Shown: positions 26,455-35,253 of the stretch, piece by piece
How the letters are laid out: each line of letters opens with the position of its first letter
How positions within the stretch are numbered: the stretch's first letter is position 1
Assembly: GCA_029560585.1 (NCBI GenBank)
Contig: JAKQKQ010000093.1
Span: 62,001-126,000 of the forward strand
Source: Verrucomicrobiota bacterium
GTDB lineage: Bacteria; Verrucomicrobiota; Verrucomicrobiia; JADLBR01
Direction: 5' to 3'
Length of the DNA: 64,000 nt
Position numbers and translations under genes: made by a program
The notes under the pieces: generated by a model
What the model was told of the DNA's origin: nothing
What the model saw: the letters and a program-made list of their open reading frames with translations, nothing else
The model's database searches: none

Positions 26455-26556
26455 GGGTGCGGAGAAGGTGCCCCGCGGCGCAATGTCCCACTCGGTTCCG
26501 AGACATTTGCCGGGAATGCTCGCGGCCTTGCGGGCCGAATATGGATGGCAAAGTCC

Positions 26557-29148
26557 TCATCTTGTCAGGCGCACCTCCCATGGCCGCAACGTGAAAGCGT
26601 GGCGTTGATCGCCCCAGATAAACCGGACCTCCTGCGGTCGGGTCGTCCAGTTTACCATGACGACCGCGCGCGATCCGTCGGGGGCCTCGAAAGCATTGTG
26701 GAGGACGGGCGGCAATCTCCGCGCGCCAGCCGCGACAGGGGCAGCGGTCTCCATCGGCGGCGGATGCAGCATCTTCCCGAGGAGAAGGTACGGGCGCCCC
26801 TCACCTTGATAGATCCCGATCCACTGTCGCATGAGCTCGTGATCCACTGGCCGCTCGGACCGCCGCACGTCCGCCGCGACGCCGTCGGGCAGGACCTCCT
26901 CAATCTTCAAATCGTCCAGCCAGACAGCGCCCGACCCCTCAAGCGCCAACATGACCCGCAGCACGGCCGTGCCCTCGGGCATGCAGAATTCGGCCTGCCG
27001 GAGCGACCACTCCGATTGATTGGCGGGGTATGGGATCTGCCATGTCTGAAGCGCGCTCATGCCGGGCGCGAATGCCTTTAAGACCACGCCGTTCGTTCCC
27101 GTTATCTGCTGGCTCCGCATCCACACGCTCAGCCGATAGGTTCTGCCCGGGCGAAAACTCTCGGTGGTCTCGTAATTCTGAGCCGCCAGGGCCTGACCTT
27201 TTCCCGAGGGGTTATACAATTTCAGGCTCGCTTGGCCGCCGTGGCGCTCCGCCCGATCGATCTCCGTTTCGCCCGCCGACCATCGTTCGCCCGGAAACAG
27301 CATCGTCCGGGCAAATTCGACGGGCCCCTCGTCGCTGCAGCGCTCGAAACCGCCATCGATCACCATCGGCCCAGACCCGGTCCCCATGCGAGGGGCCAGG
27401 GGGGGAATCTGCCCCTGCACCAGGCACCATGCCAGCGCCCAAGGATCGTGGCCCGTCTGCGGTCGATTGCTCTGGAACAGCGTGGGCAGATACTCGTGAT
27501 AGAGATACGCAAACACCGAAGCTGGCTCACGCCCGCTCCAGATCACGTCACAATCGCGGTAATCCTGAATGCCGATCTCCTGCAGGAACCATTCGTTGGG
27601 CTCCTCGAAACCGACCACCGTTTCCGGCTCTATCGCCCGGCAGTCGGCCGCCATGGTGCGCAGCTGTTTCCTAAAGACATCCGCGGACCATCGGCCGGGG
27701 CCGGGCGGGTGCCCGTGTGAGCGACTGTAGCAGACCTCCGATTTTCCCCCCACCACCTGGTCTATCTGTATCAGTTCGGCGCCGCGCCGCGCGCACTCGG
27801 CCGCCGAGCGATTGAGCCACGCGACGGTCCACGGATCACCAGGGCACATCACGCAGTGCTGCCCGCCGCGCAACCACGTGCAGTCCCTGACCATCGGTTT
27901 CCCATCGCGCCGCACGGCCGCGTGCGGGAGGCAGTTGGATTCGAGCTGATCCCGAATGTCCCAGAGAAAGCCGCCATCGGCCCGTTTCCCATAACTGAGA
28001 CTGTAGTTATAACCCGACGGCCACAGGAACGCGTGGGCGTTGATGTCCCGGCCACGGCGAATCAGCTGCCGGAAGCGCCCGTCGGAAGGATAGGCGGGAA
28101 AATATTCTGGCCCCACCCATTTGCCCACCTTCTCCCATCCCCAGTAGGCGACGATCAATGGCGCCCCCGGCGGGTACTCCTTCTGCCAATAGTCGCGGAA
28201 CCACGACTCGATCGACTCCGGCTCCGCGAGCCACGCGCGGGTGAAACGGACCATCGCCGCGCCCCCCTTGAGCCAGGCGGGCACATCGTCCCGCTCCGCG
28301 AACGTCCGCGCGCACCATGCCTGCTCTTTTGCCCATGCCTTGTAGAGATCGGCGGCGTCGCGCCAGTCGGTTGCGGCATCTTCCCGCGCGCTCGCGAAGC
28401 CAGTCAACACGATGTCGTAGGGCAATTTGAACTGATCGCGCTGGAAGCAGGGATATGTCCAACCCCAATCCATCCCAGTGGCCGTCCTCCTCATGAACAG
28501 GCTTTTCCGGTGCCCCTCTCCATCGAGGGCCGCTGTATACACCCCGCCTCTCTCCCCATAACAGCAACCAAAACCCGCCGCCAGACTGCCCGGCTGGTCA
28601 AAGCGCCTCGTCTCGCCCTCCTTCCAGTCGGACAACCTGTGGATGCCCCCTTTCGTCGCCCCAGCCACCGCGATATCGTGCGAACCGTTGGCACCGGCCG
28701 AGCCGATCGCCATGATGGGGTAGGTCACCGATTCCATGGTCACGCCGGAAGGCATCGTGGCCTCGAGCCCAAATCGCACCAGGCCGTCGCCCCCGCGGGT
28801 GAAAATCGTGCAGACGACGGAGATGGGTTGCCCCTCGAATCCCGTGAAAGTGACCCTCGCTCCGCGATCCGCGCCCCTCGACCAAGGCTCAACGCGGGCA
28901 CGCTCCGCCTGTCCCGCGTCACACGATTTCACGACACCCGGGGAATCATCCGCCCGCGAAAACTCGAACCGAAACAACGGCGCCGGTCTGGCCGCCGTGA
29001 CCCATTCCCGGCCGGACCGCTTGTCGACCACCGAACAAATCGACCCGCGCGAAGCCAGGGCCACCGCCACCCGATCGCTCTCCACGAGCGGCCGATCGCC
29101 CACATCCGCGCCCAGCACCGCGCCCAGCAGCAGCGAAGGTAAAAACAT
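26557..29148 (-). CDS. Secreted DUF6259-family glycoside-hydrolase-like protein (copy B)
   Basis: This is an 863-residue protein, closely similar along its length to copy A at 625-3213. The ATG at 29146-29148 starts the signal peptide MFLPSLLLGAVLGADVG. The longer frame to 29250 begins with TTG and runs into a palindromic repeat. Shared blocks are the N-terminal sandwich (ATKGGIHRLSDWKEG), the barrel strands LIVAYWGWEKVG and HAFLWPSGYNYSLSYGKR, and the acidic site LIQIDQVVGGKSE. The CenC-like module (NGGFERC at copy-A position, ending VWLDDLKIEEV) and the end FTLRPWEVRLTR are also shared. Reaction unknown; polysaccharide cleavage is inferred. No ribosome site is evident before the chosen ATG. 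Ceramidase-like B lies 218 bp downstream. Confidence 0.82.
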   Translation of the reverse strand: MFLPSLLLGAVLGADVGDRPLVESDRVAVALASRGSICSVVDKRSGREWVTAARPAPLFRFEFSRADDSPGVVKSCDAGQAERARVEPWSRGADRGARVTFTGFEGQPISVVCTIFTRGGDGLVRFGLEATMPSGVTMESVTYPIMAIGSAGANGSHDIAVAGATKGGIHRLSDWKEGETRRFDQPGSLAAGFGCCYGERGGVYTAALDGEGHRKSLFMRRTATGMDWGWTYPCFQRDQFKLPYDIVLTGFASAREDAATDWRDAADLYKAWAKEQAWCARTFAERDDVPAWLKGGAAMVRFTRAWLAEPESIESWFRDYWQKEYPPGAPLIVAYWGWEKVGKWVGPEYFPAYPSDGRFRQLIRRGRDINAHAFLWPSGYNYSLSYGKRADGGFLWDIRDQLESNCLPHAAVRRDGKPMVRDCTWLRGGQHCVMCPGDPWTVAWLNRSAAECARRGAELIQIDQVVGGKSEVCYSRSHGHPPGPGRWSADVFRKQLRTMAADCRAIEPETVVGFEEPNEWFLQEIGIQDYRDCDVIWSGREPASVFAYLYHEYLPTLFQSNRPQTGHDPWALAWCLVQGQIPPLAPRMGTGSGPMVIDGGFERCSDEGPVEFARTMLFPGERWSAGETEIDRAERHGGQASLKLYNPSGKGQALAAQNYETTESFRPGRTYRLSVWMRSQQITGTNGVVLKAFAPGMSALQTWQIPYPANQSEWSLRQAEFCMPEGTAVLRVMLALEGSGAVWLDDLKIEEVLPDGVAADVRRSERPVDHELMRQWIGIYQGEGRPYLLLGKMLHPPPMETAAPVAAGARRLPPVLHNAFEAPDGSRAVVMVNWTTRPQEVRFIWGDQRHAFTLRPWEVRLTR

Positions 29149-29222
29149 CACAGCGATTGCCGCGGAGTCTATCTCTCGGAATTGATAAATGCCATTCACT
29201 ATTTTAAGAACTCGGATAGCGG

Positions 29223-29343
29223 CCCGGGGCTTCTGGCTATTCGACAGCAACCTGTTGGAGTTCAGCCTCTAGGCTGAATCGGGCACGAAACAGGCCAGAG
29301 CATGGACTCCAACGGTTTCGGTCGAGCGAACCAAAAGCCCCGG
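29223..29343. repeat. 121-bp imperfect palindrome with 38-nt arms
   Basis: The arms at 29223-29260 and 29306-29343 are inverted copies, most alike at both ends (CCGGGGCTT.TGG and GTTGGAGT) with a divergent middle. An inner hairpin TCAGCCT-CT-AGGCTGA lies at about 29261-29276. The right arm ends exactly where similarity to a Gfo/Idh/MocA gene begins. This suggests a mobile or REP-type repeat sitting at a rearrangement junction. Confidence 0.6.
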
Positions 29344-29828
29344 ATGGCGGCGGCGAGTTCCCGACCATGACCTGCCGCTACGCCAACGGGACATTGCTCC
29401 ACCACGTGGACAACTGGGATGTGGTCAAGGAGGTCTACAGGGCCGTCCCCGCGACGGCCCAGCCCCGTGGGACGTTTGGTGGCGTCTTCGTGGGCGAGCG
29501 TGGATGGCTCACGAGCATGTCGGGGGTCGGCAGCGGCCCTATCGAGGGTGAACCCGAGAGCCTCTTCGCGGAAATGGGCCTCAGGTCACACCAAGAGGCG
29601 CTGGCCAACAACCATCACGCCAACTGGTTCGAGTGCATTCGCACGCGGGCGCAACCAAGCTCTTACGAGGAGATCGGCCATCGGTCCGCCTCGCTGGGGC
29701 TTCTGGTGATCGCGGCCCACAAGCTCGGCCGCTCGCTCAAATGGAATCCGGCCGAGGAGGAGTTCGTCGGAGACGATGCCGCGAATCGCCTTCTCTCACG
29801 CGCCCTGCGCGAACCCTGGGCAATCTGA
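29343..29828 (+). pseudogene. 3' fragment of a Gfo/Idh/MocA-family oxidoreductase
   Basis: The reading frame encodes only the last 150 or so residues of a planctomycete-type Gfo/Idh/MocA oxidoreductase (full length about 430). Diagnostic C-terminal blocks are present: YANGTLLHHVDNW, GVFVGERGWLTSM, NNHHANWFECIRTR, SYEEIGHRSASLG, SLKWNPAEEEFVGDDAAN, ALREPW. The NAD-binding Rossmann domain and the catalytic EKP motif are absent. In-frame similarity starts at about 29344, immediately after the palindromic element. The ATG at 29367 is internal to the family alignment, so a working product is unlikely. Full-length members oxidise sugar derivatives. The remaining coding sequence is intact to its natural stop, so truncation is probably recent. 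Confidence 0.75.
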
Positions 29829-29865
29829 GGGGCGGCGATGGCCCGCGCGCCCGGTGCCCAGGCCG

Positions 29866-31368
29866 CTATTCGACATCGATCTCCCCCACCCTGTACCGGC
29901 GTCTTCCGTCATCGCCGTTCAGGGGCAGGGCAATCACGGGAGTCCCATCGGCCATGCCGACCGAGACGAAGACGTCGTAAGTCCCCGTCTTCAGCGTGGG
30001 CACGTTCTCACCGAAGGGGGGATACGTCCCCCGTTCCTTCATCCGCAAGATGACGCCTTCATTGATCGTGGGAATCGGAGTGACGATGCCCACCCGGCAC
30101 GAAGACGCGTGTTTGATCTCCTTCGCCTTCCCCGGTTCCGCGGCCGGCAGCGACCTGACATCCAGCGACTGATCGCAGAGCACCCAGGCGATATCGCCCT
30201 TGCGATCTTTCAGCGCGAACGCGATGTTTCCCCCGCGATAGCAGGGGGCGACGCCCACGTTGGCCCATGTCGTTTCGATGGTGAACACCTCGTCCAGTTT
30301 GACCGATTTCGGCATGCGGACCTCGCGAAGCTCCAGACGATAGCCCAAGCGGAGATTGATCCTGTCGATCGCGTCCCGGTTTTCCCTCAGGTACGCCTCC
30401 GGCCAGCCGTGGATCGACATGTAACTGGCGCGGTATTCCTCCACGGATCGCACCAAAAGCTCCGGGTCCCACGACTTTTGAAACACCAGCCAATCGTAGT
30501 GGCCGTGCTCCAATATCACGGGAAGCGTCGGCCAGAACTGCTGGGCCATCTCGGCATGGAACCAGTGCCTCGGTGCCTTTCCCACCAGGATGCTGTCGTC
30601 GCGAAGCGTCACGCCCCGCGAGAACGCGTAATCGGTTGTCGGGAAGTGGGCGCCCGGCCGGGTGGGCCCGGCCACGTCATCGCTGATGGCCAACAGCGTA
30701 TCCGGAAAATACTTCTTATGGAGGTCGATGTGGAGTTTGACGGCACTGTCGGTCTGCTCCTGATTGAGTTTGGAGGAGTACCCCGTGTGGCCCTCCCCCC
30801 ACAGGCCGAATGAACCTATGTCGATGAACGCCACATCGGGATTGCCATTGTATCGTTTCGCCATTTCGGCGAGGAAATTCCCGAGCTTTTCGAGGAAAAC
30901 TGGGTCGTCGAAAACTGGATCCCAGAGCTTGGCCTCCGGGCTGTACTTCTGGCCCGACTGATAATAGATCCCTTTTGCGCCAGCGTCCTTGACCCATTCC
31001 GGGGTCGCGAATACGAAACGATCCTCACTGGCGATGACCCGAAAGGCGATCTTCTTTCCCCGGGCGATCCAGGGCTGCGCGTAAGAGTCGATGAGATCCC
31101 ATCGGAACTTCCCCTCTTGCGGTTCGAGGTAGCACCATGGGATGCGGAAGTAGATCGTCGAGCAACCGGGGAACCAGTCGAGTGTATCGCCCGGGGGCTG
31201 GAATCCGCCATAGGCCCAGAGCCGGTTCGAGTAATGGAAATGCACCCAGCCCATGCCGGGATTGATCAGGGCCTCCTTGGTCGCGGCCGGCCTGATGATC
31301 GAAATGTCGTCCTCCGCGATCGAGGAAAGGCAGAGCGACAACAATGAGGCACACAATATTCTTCTCAT
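29866..31368 (-). CDS. Secreted DUF4832 TIM-barrel protein (copy B)
   Basis: This is a 500-residue paralogue of the protein at 6429-7931. The ATG at 31366-31368 opens the signal peptide MRRILCASLLSLCLSSIAED; the ATG at 31383 is also possible. The barrel carries STIYFRIPWCYLEPQEG, GKKIAFRVIASED, VAFIDIGSFGLWGEGHTG and LPVILEHGHYDW. The beta-sandwich begins near ELREVRMPKSVKLDEVF. Both copies share the sentence-like core of PGAHFPTTDYAFSRGVTLRDDS. It is the last gene of the operon that includes LarA, MFS, dehydrogenase and GH16, 52 bp after the GH16 stop. Its place there suggests an exported glycan-active protein feeding the same pathway. The reaction is unknown. Confidence 0.85.
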   Translation of the reverse strand: MRRILCASLLSLCLSSIAEDDISIIRPAATKEALINPGMGWVHFHYSNRLWAYGGFQPPGDTLDWFPGCSTIYFRIPWCYLEPQEGKFRWDLIDSYAQPWIARGKKIAFRVIASEDRFVFATPEWVKDAGAKGIYYQSGQKYSPEAKLWDPVFDDPVFLEKLGNFLAEMAKRYNGNPDVAFIDIGSFGLWGEGHTGYSSKLNQEQTDSAVKLHIDLHKKYFPDTLLAISDDVAGPTRPGAHFPTTDYAFSRGVTLRDDSILVGKAPRHWFHAEMAQQFWPTLPVILEHGHYDWLVFQKSWDPELLVRSVEEYRASYMSIHGWPEAYLRENRDAIDRINLRLGYRLELREVRMPKSVKLDEVFTIETTWANVGVAPCYRGGNIAFALKDRKGDIAWVLCDQSLDVRSLPAAEPGKAKEIKHASSCRVGIVTPIPTINEGVILRMKERGTYPPFGENVPTLKTGTYDVFVSVGMADGTPVIALPLNGDDGRRRYRVGEIDVE

Positions 31369-31420
31369 GACTCGCACCAACATCGTATCTGACGGAGCAA
31401 CGGAATGGCGACATCCCTCG

Positions 31421-32302
31421 CTACGGCCCGGCCCGCGCATACGCCCGCACGTAATCGACTTCGAAATCGCGCGGGTACGCCATGTCCGGGTCGATCTTCC
31501 CGATCCAACCCGAGTATTGAAAGAGCGCCATCAGGATGAACATTTTCTCCTGCGGTGTAGGACCCGTGTAGGTCTTGATGACCTTGCCGTCCAGATACCA
31601 GTCGACCCGTCCCTCCTGCCACTCCATGGCCCAGACGTGGAAACCCATGGAGGCGTCAATGCCCACCTCCGGCCGGTAATGGGCCTCCTTGGTGAAATGG
31701 ACGTTGAGATCGACCTTGCTCGTCGCGTCGTGGATGTTCCGGCCCTGTAGCTCGAAGATATCGATTTCCAGGACGCCGTCGCCGATCGTCTTTCGGTGGC
31801 CGTCGGGTGTGTACTCCTGTTTTGTGGGATCATGCTGGTGCAGCCAGAAAGCGCTGAGCAGGCCCTCGCCGCGCGGACAGCGGCACCGGATCTCGAACCA
31901 GCCATACTTCTGGGCAAACTTGTCCAGTATCTGGAACTCGTTCGTCGTCGCGCCAAACCGGTGATCCGACGTCTGGATGCAACTCACGCACTGATCGCTC
32001 TTGTCCGCGCGATATGGCAAGGTCGCTCCTATCCGCAGCTTCAGGATCCCGTCCTCGATCACGTAGTGCGCGTTGTGATCGGTCCAGCGGCTCGCCTTCC
32101 CGATCCGCTTGAAGTACTCCTTCCGCCCGGACCTGTAGGCGGGAAACCAGTGCATGTCATTCAGCTGCGGCCTGTCAAACTCATCCTGGAAAACCAGCCT
32201 CCACCCCGGCTTGTCCGGCGGCGGGGCTGGCGCATCGGCGCCCAGGCCAATTGCTCCCAGCAGCGAGCATGCGAGAGTGACGTGCGGGGTCCTGATATTC
32301 AT
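31421..32302 (-). CDS. Secreted GH16-family endo-glycanase
   Basis: This is a 293-residue GH16 enzyme with signal peptide (MNIRTPHVTLACSLLGAIGLG). The family signature E-x-D-x-x-E reads LEIDIFELQG near residues 177-186; the first E is the nucleophile and the last the acid/base. LVFQDEFDRPQLND and WEMEWQ-type residues (HVWAMEWQEGRVDWYLDG) form the rest of the cleft. GH16 members cut beta-1,3/1,4-glucans, agarose, carrageenan or porphyran; the specificity is not clear from motifs. The ATG overlaps the stop of the dehydrogenase gene by 4 bp (ATGA), an unusual partner for a secreted glycanase. The length is normal for a single-domain enzyme with no added binding module. Confidence 0.93.
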   Translation of the reverse strand: MNIRTPHVTLACSLLGAIGLGADAPAPPPDKPGWRLVFQDEFDRPQLNDMHWFPAYRSGRKEYFKRIGKASRWTDHNAHYVIEDGILKLRIGATLPYRADKSDQCVSCIQTSDHRFGATTNEFQILDKFAQKYGWFEIRCRCPRGEGLLSAFWLHQHDPTKQEYTPDGHRKTIGDGVLEIDIFELQGRNIHDATSKVDLNVHFTKEAHYRPEVGIDASMGFHVWAMEWQEGRVDWYLDGKVIKTYTGPTPQEKMFILMALFQYSGWIGKIDPDMAYPRDFEVDYVRAYARAGP

Positions 32303-35253
32303 CGGCGCTCCGGAGAAACAAGCTCACGTCTCAAAATCTGGATCGGATGGAGGGCGGCCCGGCCGGTGCCACCGCGGATCTGGTGTCGGCAACTGGTGCC
32401 AGGGGCCGCGATGAGCGCGTCCGTCGGAAGTGCGCGCACGGCCGGGAACAGGACAAGTTCACCGATCTCTTGCGATAGCTGGTAGTGTTCGATCTCGTAT
32501 CCGAATGATCCCGCCATGCCGCAGCAGCCAGATGGGATCACGCGGACATCGAGGCCCGCTAGCCGCTCGAGGATGCGGACGGCGGACGAGAGCGAGGCGA
32601 TGGCCTTCTGCTGGCAATGGCCGTGCAGATGGACGGTCTTCTTCTCCTGGCGGAATGAGGCGGCGGTGATGCGGCCGGTATCCATTTCGCGGGCGAGGAA
32701 TTCCTCCACGAGCAGGGCGTTGCGTCCCAGTTCGCGGGCTTTGTCCTGCATATCTCCGCGCAAAAGGTCCGGGTATTCGTCGCGGAACGTGAGGATGGCC
32801 GACGGCTCCAGGCCGATCAGCGGGGTCGCATCACCCACGACTGGGTGCAGGAGACGGACATTCTGCTCCGCGAAACCACGGGCGCGGCGCAGAAGACCCT
32901 TGGAAAGGGAGGCCCGGCCACTTTCCACATGGGCCGGGATGACGACCTCATATCCAACTCCCTCCAGCAGTTCGACGGCCTCCATCCCCATCTCCACGTC
33001 ATTGAAATTGGTGAACTCGTCGCAGAAGAGAAGCACCCGAGAATTGTGGCCCGGCGCGCAGGATTCCCGCGGGCGCGAGTCAAACCACGCCTTCAGCGTA
33101 ATCTCTCCCAGAAGGGGAATGCTGCGATCGGGGTGGAAGCCGGCGAGCCGATTGGCTATGCGGCGCAGCCAGGGCGTGCCGAACACGAGATTCCATGCCC
33201 AGGGGGCAATCGACGCGAGGCGGGCGACATCGGCGAAGCGGGCGATCATCTGCGCGCGCCGCGGCGTGCCCCTCGCATCGTAGTAGTGCTGGAGGAATTC
33301 GGCCTTGAGCTTGGCGACATCCACATTGGACGGGCACTCCGACTTGCAACCTTTGCAGGAGAGGCAGAGATCCATCACGCCCTTGATCTCATCGCTGTCG
33401 AAGGGGTCCGCCGCGGCCGAGCGCGTCAGTATCTCGCGCAGCATGTTGGCCCGCCCACGGGTGGTGTCGTGCTCCCGCCTCGTGGCCATGTAGCTGGGGC
33501 ACATGGTTCCGCCCATGAGATGCGATTTGCGACAATCGCCGGAGCCATTGCATTTCTCGGCGGCGCGCAGATAGCCCCGCGTGGCGGAGAAATCGAAAAC
33601 CGTCTCGATCTCACGGGTGACCTGGCCGGGCTCGTAGCGAAGATGCGTATCCATCGGCGGCGCCGCGGTGATCTTGCCGGGGTTGAAGATGCCGCGCGGG
33701 TCCCACGTGTTTTTCGTGGCGACAAGGTGCTGGTAGTTCCGGTCGCCGACCATCATGGGCAGGAACTCGCCGCGCAGCCGCCCATCGCCATGCTCCCCGC
33801 TCAACGAGCCGCGGTAGCGCTTCACGAGCCGCGCGGCCTCGGTGGCGATGATACGAAAGCGCCGCCGATCTTCGTCGGATTTGAGATCCAGGATGGGCCG
33901 CAGGTGCAATTCGCCGGAAGCGGCATGACCGTAGTGCACGCACTCCATGGAGTGCTCGCGCAGGAGCGCATCCATGTCGCGAACAAAGGCGGGCAGATCG
34001 GCGGGATCGACGGCGGTGTCCTCGATGACGGCGACGGGCTTGGGATCGCCGGGCAGGTTGGCCAGGAGGCCAAGCGCCGCCTTGCGCAGGTCCCACACGC
34101 GGCCCTGGTCCGCGCCCCACACGACAGTAATACTCTGGCCGAGCCCCGCGGCCCGGAGATCGGCCTCCAGGCGCGCGGCGGCGCCTTCGACCCCCTCGCG
34201 GTTTTCGGCGGCGAGTTCGACCGCTAGGATGGCCTCCGGTTCGCCCTGAATGAAGAAGCGGTTCTGGCGCTGGCCGATGTTGGCCTTCGTGCAGTCGAGG
34301 ATGTAGCGATCGAGCAGCTCGCCGGAGCGCGGCGAATGCCGCAGGGCGATGAGGTTTGCCCGCAGGGCCTCGTCGATGCTGGCGCAATGGATACAGATGA
34401 GCGCACTCTCCCTGGGCGGCAGTGAAACGCAGCGCAGGGTGATTTCCGTGAGGAAGGCGAGCGTGCCCTCCGAGCCGGCGATCAGGCGGCAGAAATTGAA
34501 TGGCGGTCCACCCGGCGCGAATGGCGAGCATTCCGCGAGCAGGTCCAGCGCGTAGCCCGTGTTCCGCCGGTGGATGCCCGGTTTCGGGAACTCGCGTGCG
34601 ATCTCCGCCCGGTTGGCCTCATCCGCGAGCAGGTCGCGCGCCTGTCTATATAGGACGCTTTCCAGCGATCCTCCCCCGCACTTTGCCGCAAACTCCTCGT
34701 TGGCCACCTCGCCGAACTCGGCCGCCGAGCCGTCGCTCAGCACCGCCCGCACGGAGATCAGGTGGTCGCGCGTGCTGCCATAGATGACGGAATTCGCGCC
34801 GCAGGCGTTGTTTCCCACCATGCCGCCGATCATCGCGCGGTTCTGTGTCGAGGTCTCCGGCGCAAACTGGAGGCCGTGCGGTCTCAGCGCGAGATTGAGT
34901 TCATTGCGCACGACCCCGGGCTGCACGCGGGCCGTGCGCGCCACCGGATCGATCGCGATGATGCGGGTCAAATGTCGCGACACGTCCACGACGATGCCGG
35001 CGCCCACCACCTGGCCCGCAAGCGAAGTCCCGGCCGCGCGCGGGATCAGGGGGACACCATGCGCGCGCGCGAAAGCCACCAGCCTCCGCACGTCCTCCTC
35101 CTGCTTCGGAAAAGCGACGGCGAGAGGCACCTCGCGATACACCGACGCATCCGTGGCATAGAGGATGCGCGATGCGCCATCGACATGCAGTTCGCCCTCG
35201 AGCGAGGAGGCCAGTTGCAACCAGGGGACGCCGGGGACCGATGGGGATTTCAT
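32299..35253 (-). CDS. FAD-linked 2-hydroxyacid dehydrogenase fused to Fe-S/CCG domain (D-lactate dehydrogenase type)
   Basis: This is a 984-residue fused flavo-iron-sulfur dehydrogenase without signal peptide. The FAD-binding PCMH domain is at about 30-210 (VPLIPRAAGTSLAGQVVG, IGGMVGNNACGANS) and the FAD-oxidase C-terminal domain runs to about 530. An Fe-S domain follows with cysteine sets CNGSGDCRKS..GTMCPSY and LCLSCKGCKSECPSNVDV, two [4Fe-4S] clusters. The CCG (heterodisulfide-reductase-type) region ends it (HGHCQQKA, IPSGCCGMAG). Such proteins oxidise D-lactate, glycolate or other 2-hydroxy acids to 2-keto acids and pass electrons to quinone. The gene overlaps MFS upstream and GH16 downstream by ATGA. 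Partnership with LarA argues for a chiral 2-hydroxy acid substrate. Sugar-acid oxidation is an alternative. Confidence 0.92.
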   Translation of the reverse strand: MKSPSVPGVPWLQLASSLEGELHVDGASRILYATDASVYREVPLAVAFPKQEEDVRRLVAFARAHGVPLIPRAAGTSLAGQVVGAGIVVDVSRHLTRIIAIDPVARTARVQPGVVRNELNLALRPHGLQFAPETSTQNRAMIGGMVGNNACGANSVIYGSTRDHLISVRAVLSDGSAAEFGEVANEEFAAKCGGGSLESVLYRQARDLLADEANRAEIAREFPKPGIHRRNTGYALDLLAECSPFAPGGPPFNFCRLIAGSEGTLAFLTEITLRCVSLPPRESALICIHCASIDEALRANLIALRHSPRSGELLDRYILDCTKANIGQRQNRFFIQGEPEAILAVELAAENREGVEGAAARLEADLRAAGLGQSITVVWGADQGRVWDLRKAALGLLANLPGDPKPVAVIEDTAVDPADLPAFVRDMDALLREHSMECVHYGHAASGELHLRPILDLKSDEDRRRFRIIATEAARLVKRYRGSLSGEHGDGRLRGEFLPMMVGDRNYQHLVATKNTWDPRGIFNPGKITAAPPMDTHLRYEPGQVTREIETVFDFSATRGYLRAAEKCNGSGDCRKSHLMGGTMCPSYMATRREHDTTRGRANMLREILTRSAAADPFDSDEIKGVMDLCLSCKGCKSECPSNVDVAKLKAEFLQHYYDARGTPRRAQMIARFADVARLASIAPWAWNLVFGTPWLRRIANRLAGFHPDRSIPLLGEITLKAWFDSRPRESCAPGHNSRVLLFCDEFTNFNDVEMGMEAVELLEGVGYEVVIPAHVESGRASLSKGLLRRARGFAEQNVRLLHPVVGDATPLIGLEPSAILTFRDEYPDLLRGDMQDKARELGRNALLVEEFLAREMDTGRITAASFRQEKKTVHLHGHCQQKAIASLSSAVRILERLAGLDVRVIPSGCCGMAGSFGYEIEHYQLSQEIGELVLFPAVRALPTDALIAAPGTSCRHQIRGGTGRAALHPIQILRRELVSPERR

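Noticed and set aside
24992-26608. Plus-strand frame of 538 codons
   Set aside because: Antisense to ceramidase-like B; no family resemblance.
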